DNA of 34,973 bases, taken from NCBI GenBank assembly GCA_003136635.1, contig PLFD01000052.1:1-34973 (forward strand), written 5' to 3'. Source of the stretch: a candidate division FCPU426 bacterium (GTDB lineage Bacteria > Oederibacteriota > Muellerivitia > Muellerivitales > Muellerivitaceae). This document shows, piece after piece, positions 15,537 to 22,777 of the stretch. The position numbers and the translations under genes were made by a program. Each line of letters begins with the position of its first letter. Position 1 is the first letter of the stretch. The notes beneath the pieces were generated by a model. It searched no databases. It saw nothing but the letters and a program-made list of their open reading frames with translations, and was not told the origin of the DNA.

Positions 15537-15553
15537 GGGGGCCAATCGCACCG
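15537..15553 (+). repeat. Palindrome family A, half copy
   Basis: TGTCCACGACGGGG matches the left arm of the 28-nt palindrome exactly, then the right arm is missing. The rest of 15461-15688 has no credible gene, only a further imperfect hairpin (CCGACCCTCC with GGAGGTCGG, 15558-15588). This is the first copy from the left; none occur before 15.5 kb. Confidence 0.6.
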
Positions 15554-15688
15554 CCTGCCGACCCTCCCTATAATTTTTATGGAGGTCGGTATAGTACCGA
15601 TTTTCATGACCGTTTTATGGTGAATCAGCACAGCGATTGGCAGTGGCATTGGACAGATAAAAAATTTAGTTTATGAGAAAGAATTGAG

Positions 15689-16147
15689 ATGAATATGGAT
15701 CAAGGTTGGATGGAAAAGCGGCAACAGGACCGGATATCCGCTACGGCCAATGTAACTTATCGGATTCTTGACCTGAGGGAAAAAGAAGACATCCTTAACT
15801 ATCCCTGCTATAGCGCTACGACTATTATTCAATTACCTCAATTGGCCAAGAAATTTCATTCGTATCACGCGGTCATGAAAGATATCTCCGAAGGCGGGCT
15901 TTCCATCACCGGTGAGCAAAAATTCGCCGTTGGGGACTGGCTTGAAATCTCCATTCTGCCGCCCAAGTACGATACCCCGGTAACCATGCTGGCCGAAGTG
16001 AAGTGGGTCAGGTCTCTTTCCCAATCGAGTAAGGAGCTCAATGTCGCCGGAGTTTCGACTTTGGCCTTGGACCGGGTGAGTATGGACCACCTCAGCCGTT
16101 TTCTTTTGATGGAGAGAAAACGCTTACAGGAAGAAAAAAGCAGTTAA
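15689..16147 (+). CDS. PilZ-domain protein (c-di-GMP receptor)
   Basis: 152 residues. The c-di-GMP binding signature is complete: RxxxR is R11-QQD-R15, and D/NxSxxG is D65-ISEG-G70 in KDISEGGLSI. Between them lies a segment longer than usual (about 50 residues), and the beta-barrel follows (GDWLEISILPP, AEVKWVRS). It should bind cyclic di-GMP in the cytoplasm and pass the signal to motility, adhesion or polysaccharide machinery. Two diguanylate cyclase genes lie within 5 kb, so this is a small c-di-GMP cluster. Start ATG at 15689; an alternative ATG two codons later is possible. Confidence 0.9.
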   Translation: MNMDQGWMEKRQQDRISATANVTYRILDLREKEDILNYPCYSATTIIQLPQLAKKFHSYHAVMKDISEGGLSITGEQKFAVGDWLEISILPPKYDTPVTMLAEVKWVRSLSQSSKELNVAGVSTLALDRVSMDHLSRFLLMERKRLQEEKSS

Positions 16148-16216
16148 TCCGCGTGAAAAATAAAACCCGGCGACCCTTAGCTCCGTGAGAAAAATGGGAA
16201 TTTAAGCAGGATACCC

Positions 16217-16244
16217 TGTCCACGTCGGAGACCCGGAGTGGACA
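16217..16244 (+). repeat. Palindrome family A, copy 1
   Basis: 28 nt: TGTCCACGTCGGAG then ACCCGGAGTGGACA. It sits 70 nt after the PilZ gene. The arms pair except for one mismatch and wobble pairs. The rest of 16148-16429 has no gene; a short GC-rich stretch at 16168-16196 was not identified. Confidence 0.85.
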
Positions 16245-16350
16245 AAGAAAAGTCGAATATCATCCAGTGAAAAGCATTTCCTTGAAGCAAAGCCGTCTCC
16301 CTATCGTGGAACCCGTTCCCATAAATTGAAAAAATCCTTTATTTTCGGGC

Positions 16351-16378
16351 CTTGACGAAAAAAACGAGGGTTCCTAAT
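16351..16378 (+). promoter_or_regulatory. Shared stress-type promoter motif, Hsp20 copy
   Basis: CTTGA (16351-16355), 13 bases, GGTTCCTAAT (16369-16378). The identical 5-mer, spacing and 10-mer recur before the YfdX gene (18084-18111). The distance to the ATG is about 50 nt. The left box resembles the -35 CTTGA of sigma-32-type heat-shock promoters; the right box is unlike the usual CCCCAT. Confidence 0.6.
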
Positions 16379-16429
16379 TGTATTTCCACTAAAGGTGTTG
16401 TTTTCAAAAAACAGTAAGGAGGAATAACC

Positions 16430-16876
16430 ATGAATGGTTCTGGTCTTTTACCCCAAGGTTTTAAGATGGACAAAAGTCAATGGGGCCGCCTTTTGGACGA
16501 TGTTTTGGAAATGCGGCCCGGGTTTAACCTTCAAGGATTTGGGACCGGCTGGGTGCCGCCCTTTGACGTGGAGGAGAACCAGGATGAGTACCGGTTTTAC
16601 GCCGAAATGCCGGGCATGAAACAGGAGGATATCAAGCTTTCCTTGGCAGAAAACATCTTGACGGTTTCGGGCGAGAAAAAACCGCCGTATGACACCGAAA
16701 AAAGGAATTTCCACAGGTTGGAAAGATCCTACGGTACGTTCCAGCGGAGTTTTTCCCTCCCCCACCTGATAGACACCAACAAAATCAAAGCTACCGTCAA
16801 GGATGGAATCCTGGAGATTATCGTTCCCAAGAGCGCGGAATCGAAACCCCGAGCAATCGCTGTAACCGCTGGATAA
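16430..16876 (+). CDS. Small heat-shock protein, Hsp20/alpha-crystallin
   Basis: ATP-independent holdase chaperone that keeps unfolding proteins from aggregating and forms large oligomers. 148 residues: N-terminal arm (1-42), alpha-crystallin domain (about 43-135) with PPFDVEENQDEYRFYAEMPG, LTVSGEKK, and the hallmark A-x-x-x-G-I-L motif (ATVKDGILEIIVPK), and a short tail. The start has a perfect AAGGAGGAAT ribosome site. A stress-type promoter motif shared with YfdX precedes it, and a terminator follows. Confidence 0.95.
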   Translation: MNGSGLLPQGFKMDKSQWGRLLDDVLEMRPGFNLQGFGTGWVPPFDVEENQDEYRFYAEMPGMKQEDIKLSLAENILTVSGEKKPPYDTEKRNFHRLERSYGTFQRSFSLPHLIDTNKIKATVKDGILEIIVPKSAESKPRAIAVTAG

Positions 16877-16885
16877 TCAAGGGTG

Positions 16886-16917
16886 AGGCAGGGCATTGCG
16901 TTGCCCTGCCTTCCTTT
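16886..16917 (+). terminator. Intrinsic terminator after Hsp20
   Basis: Perfect 10-bp stem AGGCAGGGCA (16886-16895) with TGCCCTGCCT (16902-16911), loop TTGCGT, then TTCCTTTC. The T-tract is interrupted by C, so it may be leaky into the next small gene. Confidence 0.75.
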
Positions 16918-16947
16918 CTGTTTAAATTTCTGGTTCAAGGAGGAATT

Positions 16948-17136
16948 ATGAACCTTCTTCGATCAACTGAATTAACACGACGCTTTCTACAACACCGGCG
17001 CTTGAGCCGCCTTCGGGACTTTATTTCTCATCCCCGGAAGAAACTCTCCAAAAAAGACGGCAAGGATGAGGATATTCCTAAAAATCCCTTTAGCGGGAAC
17101 CCGCCTTTCGGCGGAATTCCCGCTTTGGCGTTTTAA
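16948..17136 (+). CDS. Small basic protein, function unknown
   Basis: 62 residues, no recognised family. The N-terminal two thirds are strongly basic (RSTELTRRFLQHRRLSRLRD, then KKLSKKDGKDED) and probably helical; the end is Gly/Pro/Phe-rich. A perfect AAGGAGGAATT ribosome site before the ATG, the same as for Hsp20, is the main argument that it is real. Its 3' end overlaps a long hairpin (17092-17124), so the last dozen residues are encoded within a probable terminator. It may belong to the stress block between Hsp20 and YfdX. Confidence 0.5.
   Translation: MNLLRSTELTRRFLQHRRLSRLRDFISHPRKKLSKKDGKDEDIPKNPFSGNPPFGGIPALAF
17092..17134 (+). terminator. Long hairpin, probable terminator
   Basis: AGCGGGAA pairs with TTCCCGCT and, inside, CCGCC pairs with GGCGG around TTTC. 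TTTGGCGTTTT follows. It overlaps the end of the small basic protein gene. Confidence 0.5.
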
Positions 17137-17153
17137 CCCACGGTGGTTCGCGA

Positions 17154-18043
17154 ATGTGGCGTTGGATTGATCAATTTTCCATCCAAGGGCTGATTTCCTC
17201 TTCCATCTCCAAGAGGCTTGTCGTCTTATTTCGCTTACTTTCCTCCTTCTGATCGATTTCTTGGATTATATGATCGGAGGATTCCTGCATCTCTCGGTTT
17301 TCCTCCTGGTACCCGTAGCTTTTGTCACATGGAACGTCGGCATTCAAAGCGGCCTGTTGTTTTCAGCCCTGAGCGCCAGTTACTTGATGGTGGATTATGC
17401 CCTTCATCCTATGATGTTTCCTCATCCTTGGGTCGTATTGTGGGACGCGACGGTCATCACGGTTTATTTCTCCGTCATTTGCCTCATTTTGACTTCCCTG
17501 AAGAGTGAGTTGGATAGGGCCTTACAAAAGTCCAAAACCGACGCCCTGACTGGACTCTGGAATTCAGCGGCTTTTTATGAAATCGCCGAACAAGAAAGGC
17601 AACGTTCCAACCGTTACCACCATCCCTTCACCCTTTGTTTCCTGGACTTTGACAACTTCAAGAAGGTGAATGATATCTATGGGCACCTGATGGGGGACAA
17701 ACTGCTCAAAAAGGTGTCGTTGATCCTACAAGGCCAGGTGCGATCTAGCGACCGCGTCGCCCGGCTAGGCGGGGACGAATTCGTTGTCCTGTTCCCGGAA
17801 ACGGGGCCGGAGGCCGCTGAAAGATTGAGCTCGCAATTGCACCAAGCCATTAACACGTGTTTAAAAGAGGAGCTTCCTCTGGTGACCCTCAGTATGGGAG
17901 TGGTGACCTATTACGATGTGCCCGAAAAAATCGACGAGATTGTTCATGCCGCCGACCTATTGATGTATGAGGCGAAAAAATCCGGTAAAAATTCACTCCG
18001 TTGTCAGACGGTCGGCTTGCTGGCGGAAGCGGTGCGGGAATGA
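17154..18043 (+). pseudogene. Membrane diguanylate cyclase with probable N-terminal frameshift
   Basis: The C-terminal part is an intact GGDEF domain, counting residues from the TTG at 17261: TDALTGLWN (93-101), FLDFDNFKKVND, GGDEF at 170-174 and inhibitory I-site RSSD (161-164) five residues before it. It should make c-di-GMP from two GTP. Ahead are several membrane segments. The hydrophobic N-terminus is open upstream of 17261 to 17171 but has no start there. In another frame, ATG at 17154 begins MWRWIDQFSIQGLISSSISK and runs into a stop at 17250. One missing base between about 17215 and 17248 would join both into a normal protein. Either a real deletion or a sequence error; if translation begins at TTG 17261 (no ribosome site) a shortened protein remains. 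Confidence 0.75.
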
Positions 18044-18083
18044 ATTTTGCAAAAGCGAAAAATGAATGCCGGAAAAATAAGCT

Positions 18084-18111
18084 CTTGATTTTTTTAAAAA
18101 AGGTTCCTAAT
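18084..18111 (+). promoter_or_regulatory. Shared stress-type promoter motif, YfdX copy
   Basis: CTTGA (18084-18088), 13 bases, GGTTCCTAAT (18102-18111), identical in both boxes and in spacing to the motif before Hsp20. The ATG lies 68 nt after it, with AAAGGAGG as ribosome site. Confidence 0.6.
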
Positions 18112-18178
18112 AAAATTTTTAAAAGTTGGCTGAACAATGAATGGTTAAATTTTTAAAAAGAAGAAAAGGAGGCCTGTC

Positions 18179-19141
18179 ATGAAACGTATATTGATCGAGA
18201 CAACCGTAGTTGCCGCTGTAGCTGTTGGGCTAGCTTTCGCGTTACCTTCGCTGACCAATCTAACTTATGGCGGTACCTCGCCGACTCCCGCCGCCCAATC
18301 CAACGAAAAGTCTGGAGTGAGCCAAAAGGTCGGGAACGGTCAAAATCCACAGGGGCAAGTCGCTGACAAAAGGAAGCAAATTACTTCCGAGGCCATGGCC
18401 GCTATTGAGGAAACCAGGAGCGCCTTGAAATGCCTGGATGAAAATAAGAAGGACGAGGCCCTTCATGCCCTTGAGCTGGCCACCGGAAAATTGGACTTGA
18501 TCCTGGCCCGGGACCCCAATCTGGCCCTGGCTCCAACCCGCGTGAGCGAAGCGACCTATGATGTTTACGCCGATATTGACAAGGTAAAGGCCGCTCGCGG
18601 GGACGCGGAGGCCTTTTTGGCGGCTGGGAAAGTCCCGGAAGCCCGCCAGATTCTGGACGCCCTTCGCAGTGAGACGGTCATCAGCGTCTCGAATATTCCT
18701 CTGGCGACTTATCCCGATGCCATCAAAAAAGCCGTCAAATTCATAGACGATGAAAAAATGGAAGACGCGAAGGATACGCTCCAAACGGCTTTGGATACGC
18801 TGGTCGTGACCGATACGATCATCCCCATCCCAGTAGTTACAGCCCAGGATATTTTGAAAGACGCGAAACACTTGTCGGAGAATGACAGCCGCTCCGCGGA
18901 TGATAATAAAAAACTGAGCGAACTGCTGGCTGAAGCCCGTTCAAAATTGGAATTCGCCCAAGCCCTCGGATACGGGACCAAAAATGATTTTAAGGACTTG
19001 TACAGCGAGCTGGATGTTATTAAGGAAAAAACCGATTTCGGCAAGTCGGGAAAAGGGTTTTTCGACGATGTTGAGGCTTCGCTCGCGAAACTGTTCGAAA
19101 CCTTACAACCCGTCAACCATTCTTCCTCTAATAAAGGGTGA
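18179..19141 (+). CDS. YfdX-family stress protein
   Basis: 320 residues. N-terminal signal peptide or anchor (about 1-24), a low-complexity linker (about 30-60), then the YfdX domain (about 65-310), seen from EAMAAIEETRSALKCLDENK, GKLDLILARDPNLAL, LATYPDAIKKAV, LDTLVVTDTIIPIPV and AQALGYGTKNDFKDLY. E. coli YfdX is a periplasmic or cytoplasmic acid- and heat-stress chaperone-like protein induced by EvgA. Here the gene lies close to Hsp20 and shares its promoter motif, which supports a stress role. It ends at a strong terminator. Confidence 0.93.
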   Translation: MKRILIETTVVAAVAVGLAFALPSLTNLTYGGTSPTPAAQSNEKSGVSQKVGNGQNPQGQVADKRKQITSEAMAAIEETRSALKCLDENKKDEALHALELATGKLDLILARDPNLALAPTRVSEATYDVYADIDKVKAARGDAEAFLAAGKVPEARQILDALRSETVISVSNIPLATYPDAIKKAVKFIDDEKMEDAKDTLQTALDTLVVTDTIIPIPVVTAQDILKDAKHLSENDSRSADDNKKLSELLAEARSKLEFAQALGYGTKNDFKDLYSELDVIKEKTDFGKSGKGFFDDVEASLAKLFETLQPVNHSSSNKG

Positions 19142-19208
19142 CCTGAGATGAATTGGAAAGGGGGTGGGATATGAATTGAGTATAGGCATAACACAACTTA
19201 ATGATTAA

Positions 19209-19249
19209 AACTCCAGCGCTTTTAGCGCTGGAGTTTTTTATTTTTTTTA
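19209..19249 (+). terminator. Strong intrinsic terminator after YfdX
   Basis: Perfect 12-bp stem AACTCCAGCGCT (19209-19220) with AGCGCTGGAGTT (19224-19235), loop TTT, followed by long T-runs to 19248. Confidence 0.95.
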
Positions 19250-19294
19250 AGTTCTAAGTTTAGAAAACGAATCAAAGATATAATTGAAAACCGT

Positions 19295-19325
19295 TGTCCA
19301 CGGCGGGGACCCGGGAGGGACGACA
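19295..19325 (+). repeat. Palindrome family A, copy 2 (degenerate right arm)
   Basis: Left arm TGTCCACGGCGGGG is intact; the right arm ACCCGGGAGGGACGACA has an insertion. It lies in the 401-nt gap 19142-19542 between the convergent YfdX and GAF-GGDEF genes. Apart from this copy and the terminator, that gap shows nothing recognisable. Confidence 0.75.
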
Positions 19326-19542
19326 GAAACAGGATTGAAAACAGTTTCAGAACGGAGAAACTTTATGCCCGGTTCTAAACAATTGATTGGGTCGGGATAC
19401 AACCGCCTTGAAACACCAACTCTACCGCCCCATCCCGGTCCCTGCGTGGACCCCTACGCGGCGACATTTCAACGATTCGAATTTACGGGTTCAAAGGATC
19501 TCAGACATCGATCGAATAGGGCATAACCAGCCTGGACGCGGT

Positions 19543-20679
19543 TTAAGAAAGCGCATTTCCTTTTTGGGATTCGGCCTCTTTGGCAATCGGCAGGGAATCG
19601 CCCATCCGGTTCCTTCCGGCGGTTTTGGCCTGGTACAAACTTTTGTCAGCGGCCTTGACCAGTTCGTGCCAGCTTTCCATTTCTTCGCTGAGGTAAGCCG
19701 CTCCCATGCTGACGGATATTTTTTCATCCTTCATCCGCATTCCCTCCACGGGCGAAGGCGTTTCCCTGATGGCCCGTAAAACCCTCTCCCCCACTATCCG
19801 GGTTCCGATTTGTCCCACTTCGGGCAGCAACAGGGCGAACTCGTCTCCCCCCAGCCGCACCACCACATCCACATCCCGCAGCTGTTCTACCATGGTCCTC
19901 GCTACCTGTTTGAGCACCTGGTCCCCCGCGGGATGCCCGTAAGTGTCGTTAATGTATTTAAAGCGGTCCAGATCCACGTACAAGAGCCCCAACATCCGCT
20001 TGTAGCGCCGGCAGCGGATCACTTCTTTGGGAAGGTAGTTATCAAAGTAACGGCGGTTGTAAACCCCCGTCAGCCAGTCCTTGATTGTCATGTTCTTAAT
20101 TTTTTCATGCTGCCGGAAGGATTCAATGACGAGTCCCGCCTGGGTGGCGAAATTGGAGAGGGAAATCAGGTCCGATTTTTTCAACCTGCGGCTGGTGAAA
20201 AAGTTGTCCACCGCGATGATGCCGATGTTTTTTTCTCCCGAGACGGTTATGGGCGCAAGGGCGTTGCAGAAAACATGGACCATATCCCCGTCATCGCCGG
20301 GTGAGTTCTTGATTTTTTTCAGCCGGTTGTTCGTGTAATAGCCTTTGTTGTAGCCATGCGCCAAGTCGGACACCCAATTGGTTCCCCGGACGGGCGACAG
20401 AGGATACTCTTTACCGGTCCATTCCAAATTTCCATTTCGATCAATGCCGATCGCTCTTTGGCCGATGTTGCGATCCCAATCCGCGAGGAATATTCCCGCC
20501 CGGTCGTAACCCAGGCCTTTAGTGACCGCTTTTACCAGATGCTGCAGAATCTCTTCAAAACTATTTTCGGCCCGTATCGATACCATAAGCTGTTCGTACA
20601 TACGAACTTCTTTGCGGAGGTACTTTCTCTCCTTGAGCATTTTTTGGTAACGGATTTCATGGGTTGAAATGGATTTCAT
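19543..20679 (-). CDS. GAF-domain diguanylate cyclase
   Basis: 378 residues, soluble. A short coiled-coil-like N-terminus (about 8-30), a GAF sensor domain (about 35-190), and a GGDEF domain (about 200-360) with DWLTGVYNRR, YVDLDRFKYINDTYGH and GGDEF (277-281). The I-site RDVD (268-271) is five residues before it, so the enzyme is predicted active and product-inhibited. The GAF ligand is unknown. It is the only minus-strand gene in the right half and may be expressed independently. Its partner effector could be the PilZ protein 3.4 kb away. Confidence 0.94.
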   Translation of the reverse strand: MKSISTHEIRYQKMLKERKYLRKEVRMYEQLMVSIRAENSFEEILQHLVKAVTKGLGYDRAGIFLADWDRNIGQRAIGIDRNGNLEWTGKEYPLSPVRGTNWVSDLAHGYNKGYYTNNRLKKIKNSPGDDGDMVHVFCNALAPITVSGEKNIGIIAVDNFFTSRRLKKSDLISLSNFATQAGLVIESFRQHEKIKNMTIKDWLTGVYNRRYFDNYLPKEVIRCRRYKRMLGLLYVDLDRFKYINDTYGHPAGDQVLKQVARTMVEQLRDVDVVVRLGGDEFALLLPEVGQIGTRIVGERVLRAIRETPSPVEGMRMKDEKISVSMGAAYLSEEMESWHELVKAADKSLYQAKTAGRNRMGDSLPIAKEAESQKGNALS

Positions 20680-21092
20680 GAGAAACCTTAGATAATCGAA
20701 ACGATTAAAATAGTAATTTGAATTACAGGTCTTAATTTAATCCCAAAATGATAGGGTCGCAATATTTAACTCGACAAAATTAAGGCTTTTGAACGAAATC
20801 GCAATAAAACCCAATAAAAACAATCCGCTGGGCCCAATATTATTGCCCGAGGGATACTTCTCTCAATTTCGGGCAAGCAGGGCTCTGGTCCATTCCGCGG
20901 GGGAAATGGCAAAGAAGGTGACAGGCACTGACTGCAGACCTGTTTCCAGATCTTTCCTTTCTTGTTTTTGTGAAAGCACTCTCCCGATGCTCCAAAGTTG
21001 ATTGCCCAATTGAATGCCCGCTTTATCCATGGTGATTGAATCGGCCTATTTTTAGGTGTATTCGTACTGGTAAGATTACTGGGAGGTGACCT
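20680..21092. other. 413-nt divergent gap
   Basis: No supported gene. It must hold the promoter of the GAF-GGDEF gene (left) and of the AbrB/PIN operon (right). The stretch GGTGACAGGCACTGACTGCAG near 20920 resembles motifs often seen near REP- or IS200-type elements, but no transposase is present. A 70-codon frame from a TTG at 20789 is not credible. Confidence 0.4.
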
Positions 21093-21353
21093 ATGACCGT
21101 AGCAACTACAAAGCTTTCATCGAAGGGGCAGGTGGTTATTCCTGAATCCATCCGGAAGAGTTTGCATCTCAAAGAAGGGGACCAATTCGTCGTCGTCGGC
21201 CAGGGGGATTCTGTGATTTTCAAAGCCATCACCCCGCCTTCCTTGAGCCATCTTGACGGATTGCTTGCCACTGCCCGAAAGCAGGCGCGTGAAGCCGGTT
21301 TGCGTCCATCGGATGTAAAGGCTGTCATTGCTCGTGTTCGGCGTGGTAAATGA
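21093..21353 (+). CDS. AbrB/MazE-type antitoxin
   Basis: 86 residues. The N-terminal swapped-hairpin AbrB/SpoVT DNA-binding domain is clear (KLSSKGQVVIPESIRKSL, LKEGDQFVVV). The C-terminal helical part would wrap the toxin. It should repress its own operon and neutralise the PIN toxin encoded next, whose start overlaps its stop by 4 nt (ATGA). GGGAGGTGA precedes the ATG. Confidence 0.92.
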   Translation: MTVATTKLSSKGQVVIPESIRKSLHLKEGDQFVVVGQGDSVIFKAITPPSLSHLDGLLATARKQAREAGLRPSDVKAVIARVRRGK

Positions 21354-21751
21354 AAAGAATTGTCGTAATTGACACAAATGTTCTTATTTCGGGAATTTTC
21401 TGGAAAGGAAAACCTTACGAAGTAATCAAATCTTGGGAACGTGGTGATTTCAAGTTGTTGACTTCCCCTGAAATTCTAGAAGAGTACCACCGTGTCTTAG
21501 AAGACTTTTCCAAACGACACCCTGGCGTAAAGGTTGGACCAATTCTTAAGATTATTGGGTTGAATTGCGAGTTGGTGAACGCCAAGCCTCTTCGAGGTAT
21601 TTGTAAAGATCCTGATGATGATAAATTTATTGCAGCCGCCCTGGCGGGAGGGGCTGAATTCATTGTCTCCGGTAATAAAGCTTTGTTGGATGTTGGAGTT
21701 CACCAAAATATTAAAATCATGAATCCGTCCAACTTCCTGAAAAACTTATAG
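21350..21751 (+). CDS. PIN-domain toxin (COG1569-like)
   Basis: 133 residues, metal-dependent ribonuclease fold. Acidic residues of the active site are visible: D8 in VIDTNVLISG, E41/E44/E45 in PEILEEY, and the DPDDDKFIAAA cluster (87-91). The usual terminal SGD is SGN here (N109), which could weaken metal binding. Family members cut tRNA or mRNA and inhibit growth unless bound by the antitoxin. A family A palindrome begins 5 nt after the stop. Confidence 0.9.
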   Translation: MKRIVVIDTNVLISGIFWKGKPYEVIKSWERGDFKLLTSPEILEEYHRVLEDFSKRHPGVKVGPILKIIGLNCELVNAKPLRGICKDPDDDKFIAAALAGGAEFIVSGNKALLDVGVHQNIKIMNPSNFLKNL

Positions 21752-21756
21752 TTGGT

Positions 21757-21784
21757 TGTCCACGGCGGGGACCCGTCGTGGACA
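21757..21784 (+). repeat. Palindrome family A, copy 3
   Basis: TGTCCACGGCGGGG then ACCCGTCGTGGACA: fully paired stem with one G-T wobble. It begins 5 nt after the PIN toxin stop and is the best preserved copy. Confidence 0.9.
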
Positions 21785-21903
21785 GGCAAATTGGAAAAGC
21801 AATCAGGTGAAAAACACATTTGTTTGATTATTACCAATCACCTCAATTCGCGTATACGGATGACCCAGAGGGCATAGCGGTAGAGCGGCCGGGAATATCT
21901 TCG

Positions 21904-21916
21904 TCAGCGACGCTGA
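21904..21916 (+). promoter_or_regulatory. Small perfect palindrome before the DUF4258-like gene
   Basis: TCAGCG-A-CGCTGA. It lies 58 nt before the ATG at 21975 and could be an operator of the toxin-antitoxin type pair. No clear promoter boxes were found. Confidence 0.3.
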
Positions 21917-21974
21917 AAACAGTTTTTTTGTTATTACCCAAAAAATGGAAATCTGTAAGATGGGGCCAACATTT

Positions 21975-22205
21975 ATGGAAACGACCAATTATTTTAAAAC
22001 TCATGTCATGCGAAAGCGCCCCTATATCAAAATGGAGTGGCTGGAAATGGCGGCTAAAGACCCCTTAAAACAAGAGGTTCAGCCAGATGGTCGAATCCGT
22101 TGTTGGATTTATGTTGAGGAAGTGGGAAAATAAGTTCGAGTTGTTTTTATGGAAAACGGCGAAGTGCATAACGCTTTCTTCGATCGACGTTTTAAGAGGG
22201 GCTGA
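21975..22205 (+). pseudogene. DUF4258-like toxin partner broken by an in-frame stop
   Basis: The first part reads 52 codons (METTNYFKTHVMRKRPYIK to WIYVEEVGK) and then meets TAA at 22131-22133. The same frame continues without further stop as VRVVFMENGEVHNAFFDRRF to the TGA at 22203-22205, only 2 nt before the DUF2283 start. In members of this family I recall, the block reads GK-Y-x-RVV, so the TAA stands where Tyr (TAT or TAC) is expected: a single-base nonsense change. Such genes usually precede DUF2283 and are taken as toxin-antitoxin-like pairs. If translated as it stands, a 52-residue fragment lacking the C-terminal strands results. Confidence 0.7.
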
Positions 22206-22207
22206 AA

Positions 22208-22417
22208 ATGAAATTCAACTATGACAAACAAACCGATTCTCTCTATATAGAGCTATTGGCACACCCTGGTGTGGACAGTGACGAAGTTGCCGATGGAATT
22301 GTCCTGGACTTTGACGAAAAACATCATTTGGTCGGTATTGACGTTCAACACGCCAGCACGAATGTTGATTTAAAGCATTTAGAGATGGGTTCTTTGCCTT
22401 TGGTTTCTGCCAGCTAG
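22208..22417 (+). CDS. DUF2283 protein, putative antitoxin
   Basis: 69 residues with the DUF2283 pattern: MKFNYDKQTDSLYIELL, then VADGIVLDFDEKHHLVGIDV. Members are small beta-rich proteins found mostly beside DUF4258 proteins. It keeps an intact frame although its partner is interrupted, as expected when an antitoxin outlives a dead toxin. The ribosome site AAGAGGGG lies inside the end of the partner frame. Confidence 0.88.
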   Translation: MKFNYDKQTDSLYIELLAHPGVDSDEVADGIVLDFDEKHHLVGIDVQHASTNVDLKHLEMGSLPLVSAS

Positions 22418-22597
22418 GCTGAAAAACTTCACACATGACGCCGCTGAAAAAATGTCAAATATCTAGGCTGGACTGACCCCTTTTTTGCTTCGAATATTCG
22501 GAGACGCGAAGGCGAAACACCTCTTTCTAAAGCCCTTTTCACTGAAGGTTTTTTTTATTTTCAGGGAGAATAATATTCCCAGGTACATAATATTCTT

Positions 22598-22625
22598 TGT
22601 CCACGGCGGGGACCCACAATGGACA
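22598..22625 (+). repeat. Palindrome family A, copy 4
   Basis: TGTCCACGGCGGGG then ACCCACAATGGACA; the inner right arm is degenerate. It lies in the 360-nt gap 22418-22777, which is otherwise free of recognisable features apart from AT-rich sequence before the autotransporter gene. Confidence 0.82.
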
Positions 22626-22777
22626 ACCAAAACCATTAGCTTTTCCCTCTCTTTCTTACACCGAATAAAACCTGGGGCTTTTCTTTTTATTTATTACAAT
22701 ATGCTGACTTCTATTAACTAACAGCGCGTATCCTAACCGGTAGATCCTTACCACAAAGTTTCGTCCAAGGGGAAAAT

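Noticed and set aside
15494..15676. 60-codon frame between phoU and the PilZ gene
   Set aside because: It covers the half copy of the palindrome and a further hairpin, and has no ribosome site.
16161..16210. Possible riboswitch between the PilZ and Hsp20 genes
   Set aside because: The GC-rich stretch looked structured and a c-di-GMP riboswitch was considered, but none of the conserved class I or II elements could be found.
19810..20304. Plus-strand frame opposite the GAF-GGDEF gene
   Set aside because: Shadow of a clearly recognisable minus-strand gene with intact GGDEF motifs.
20789..21001. 70-codon frame in the gap before the AbrB gene
   Set aside because: TTG start, no ribosome site, no family pattern, composition unlike neighbours.
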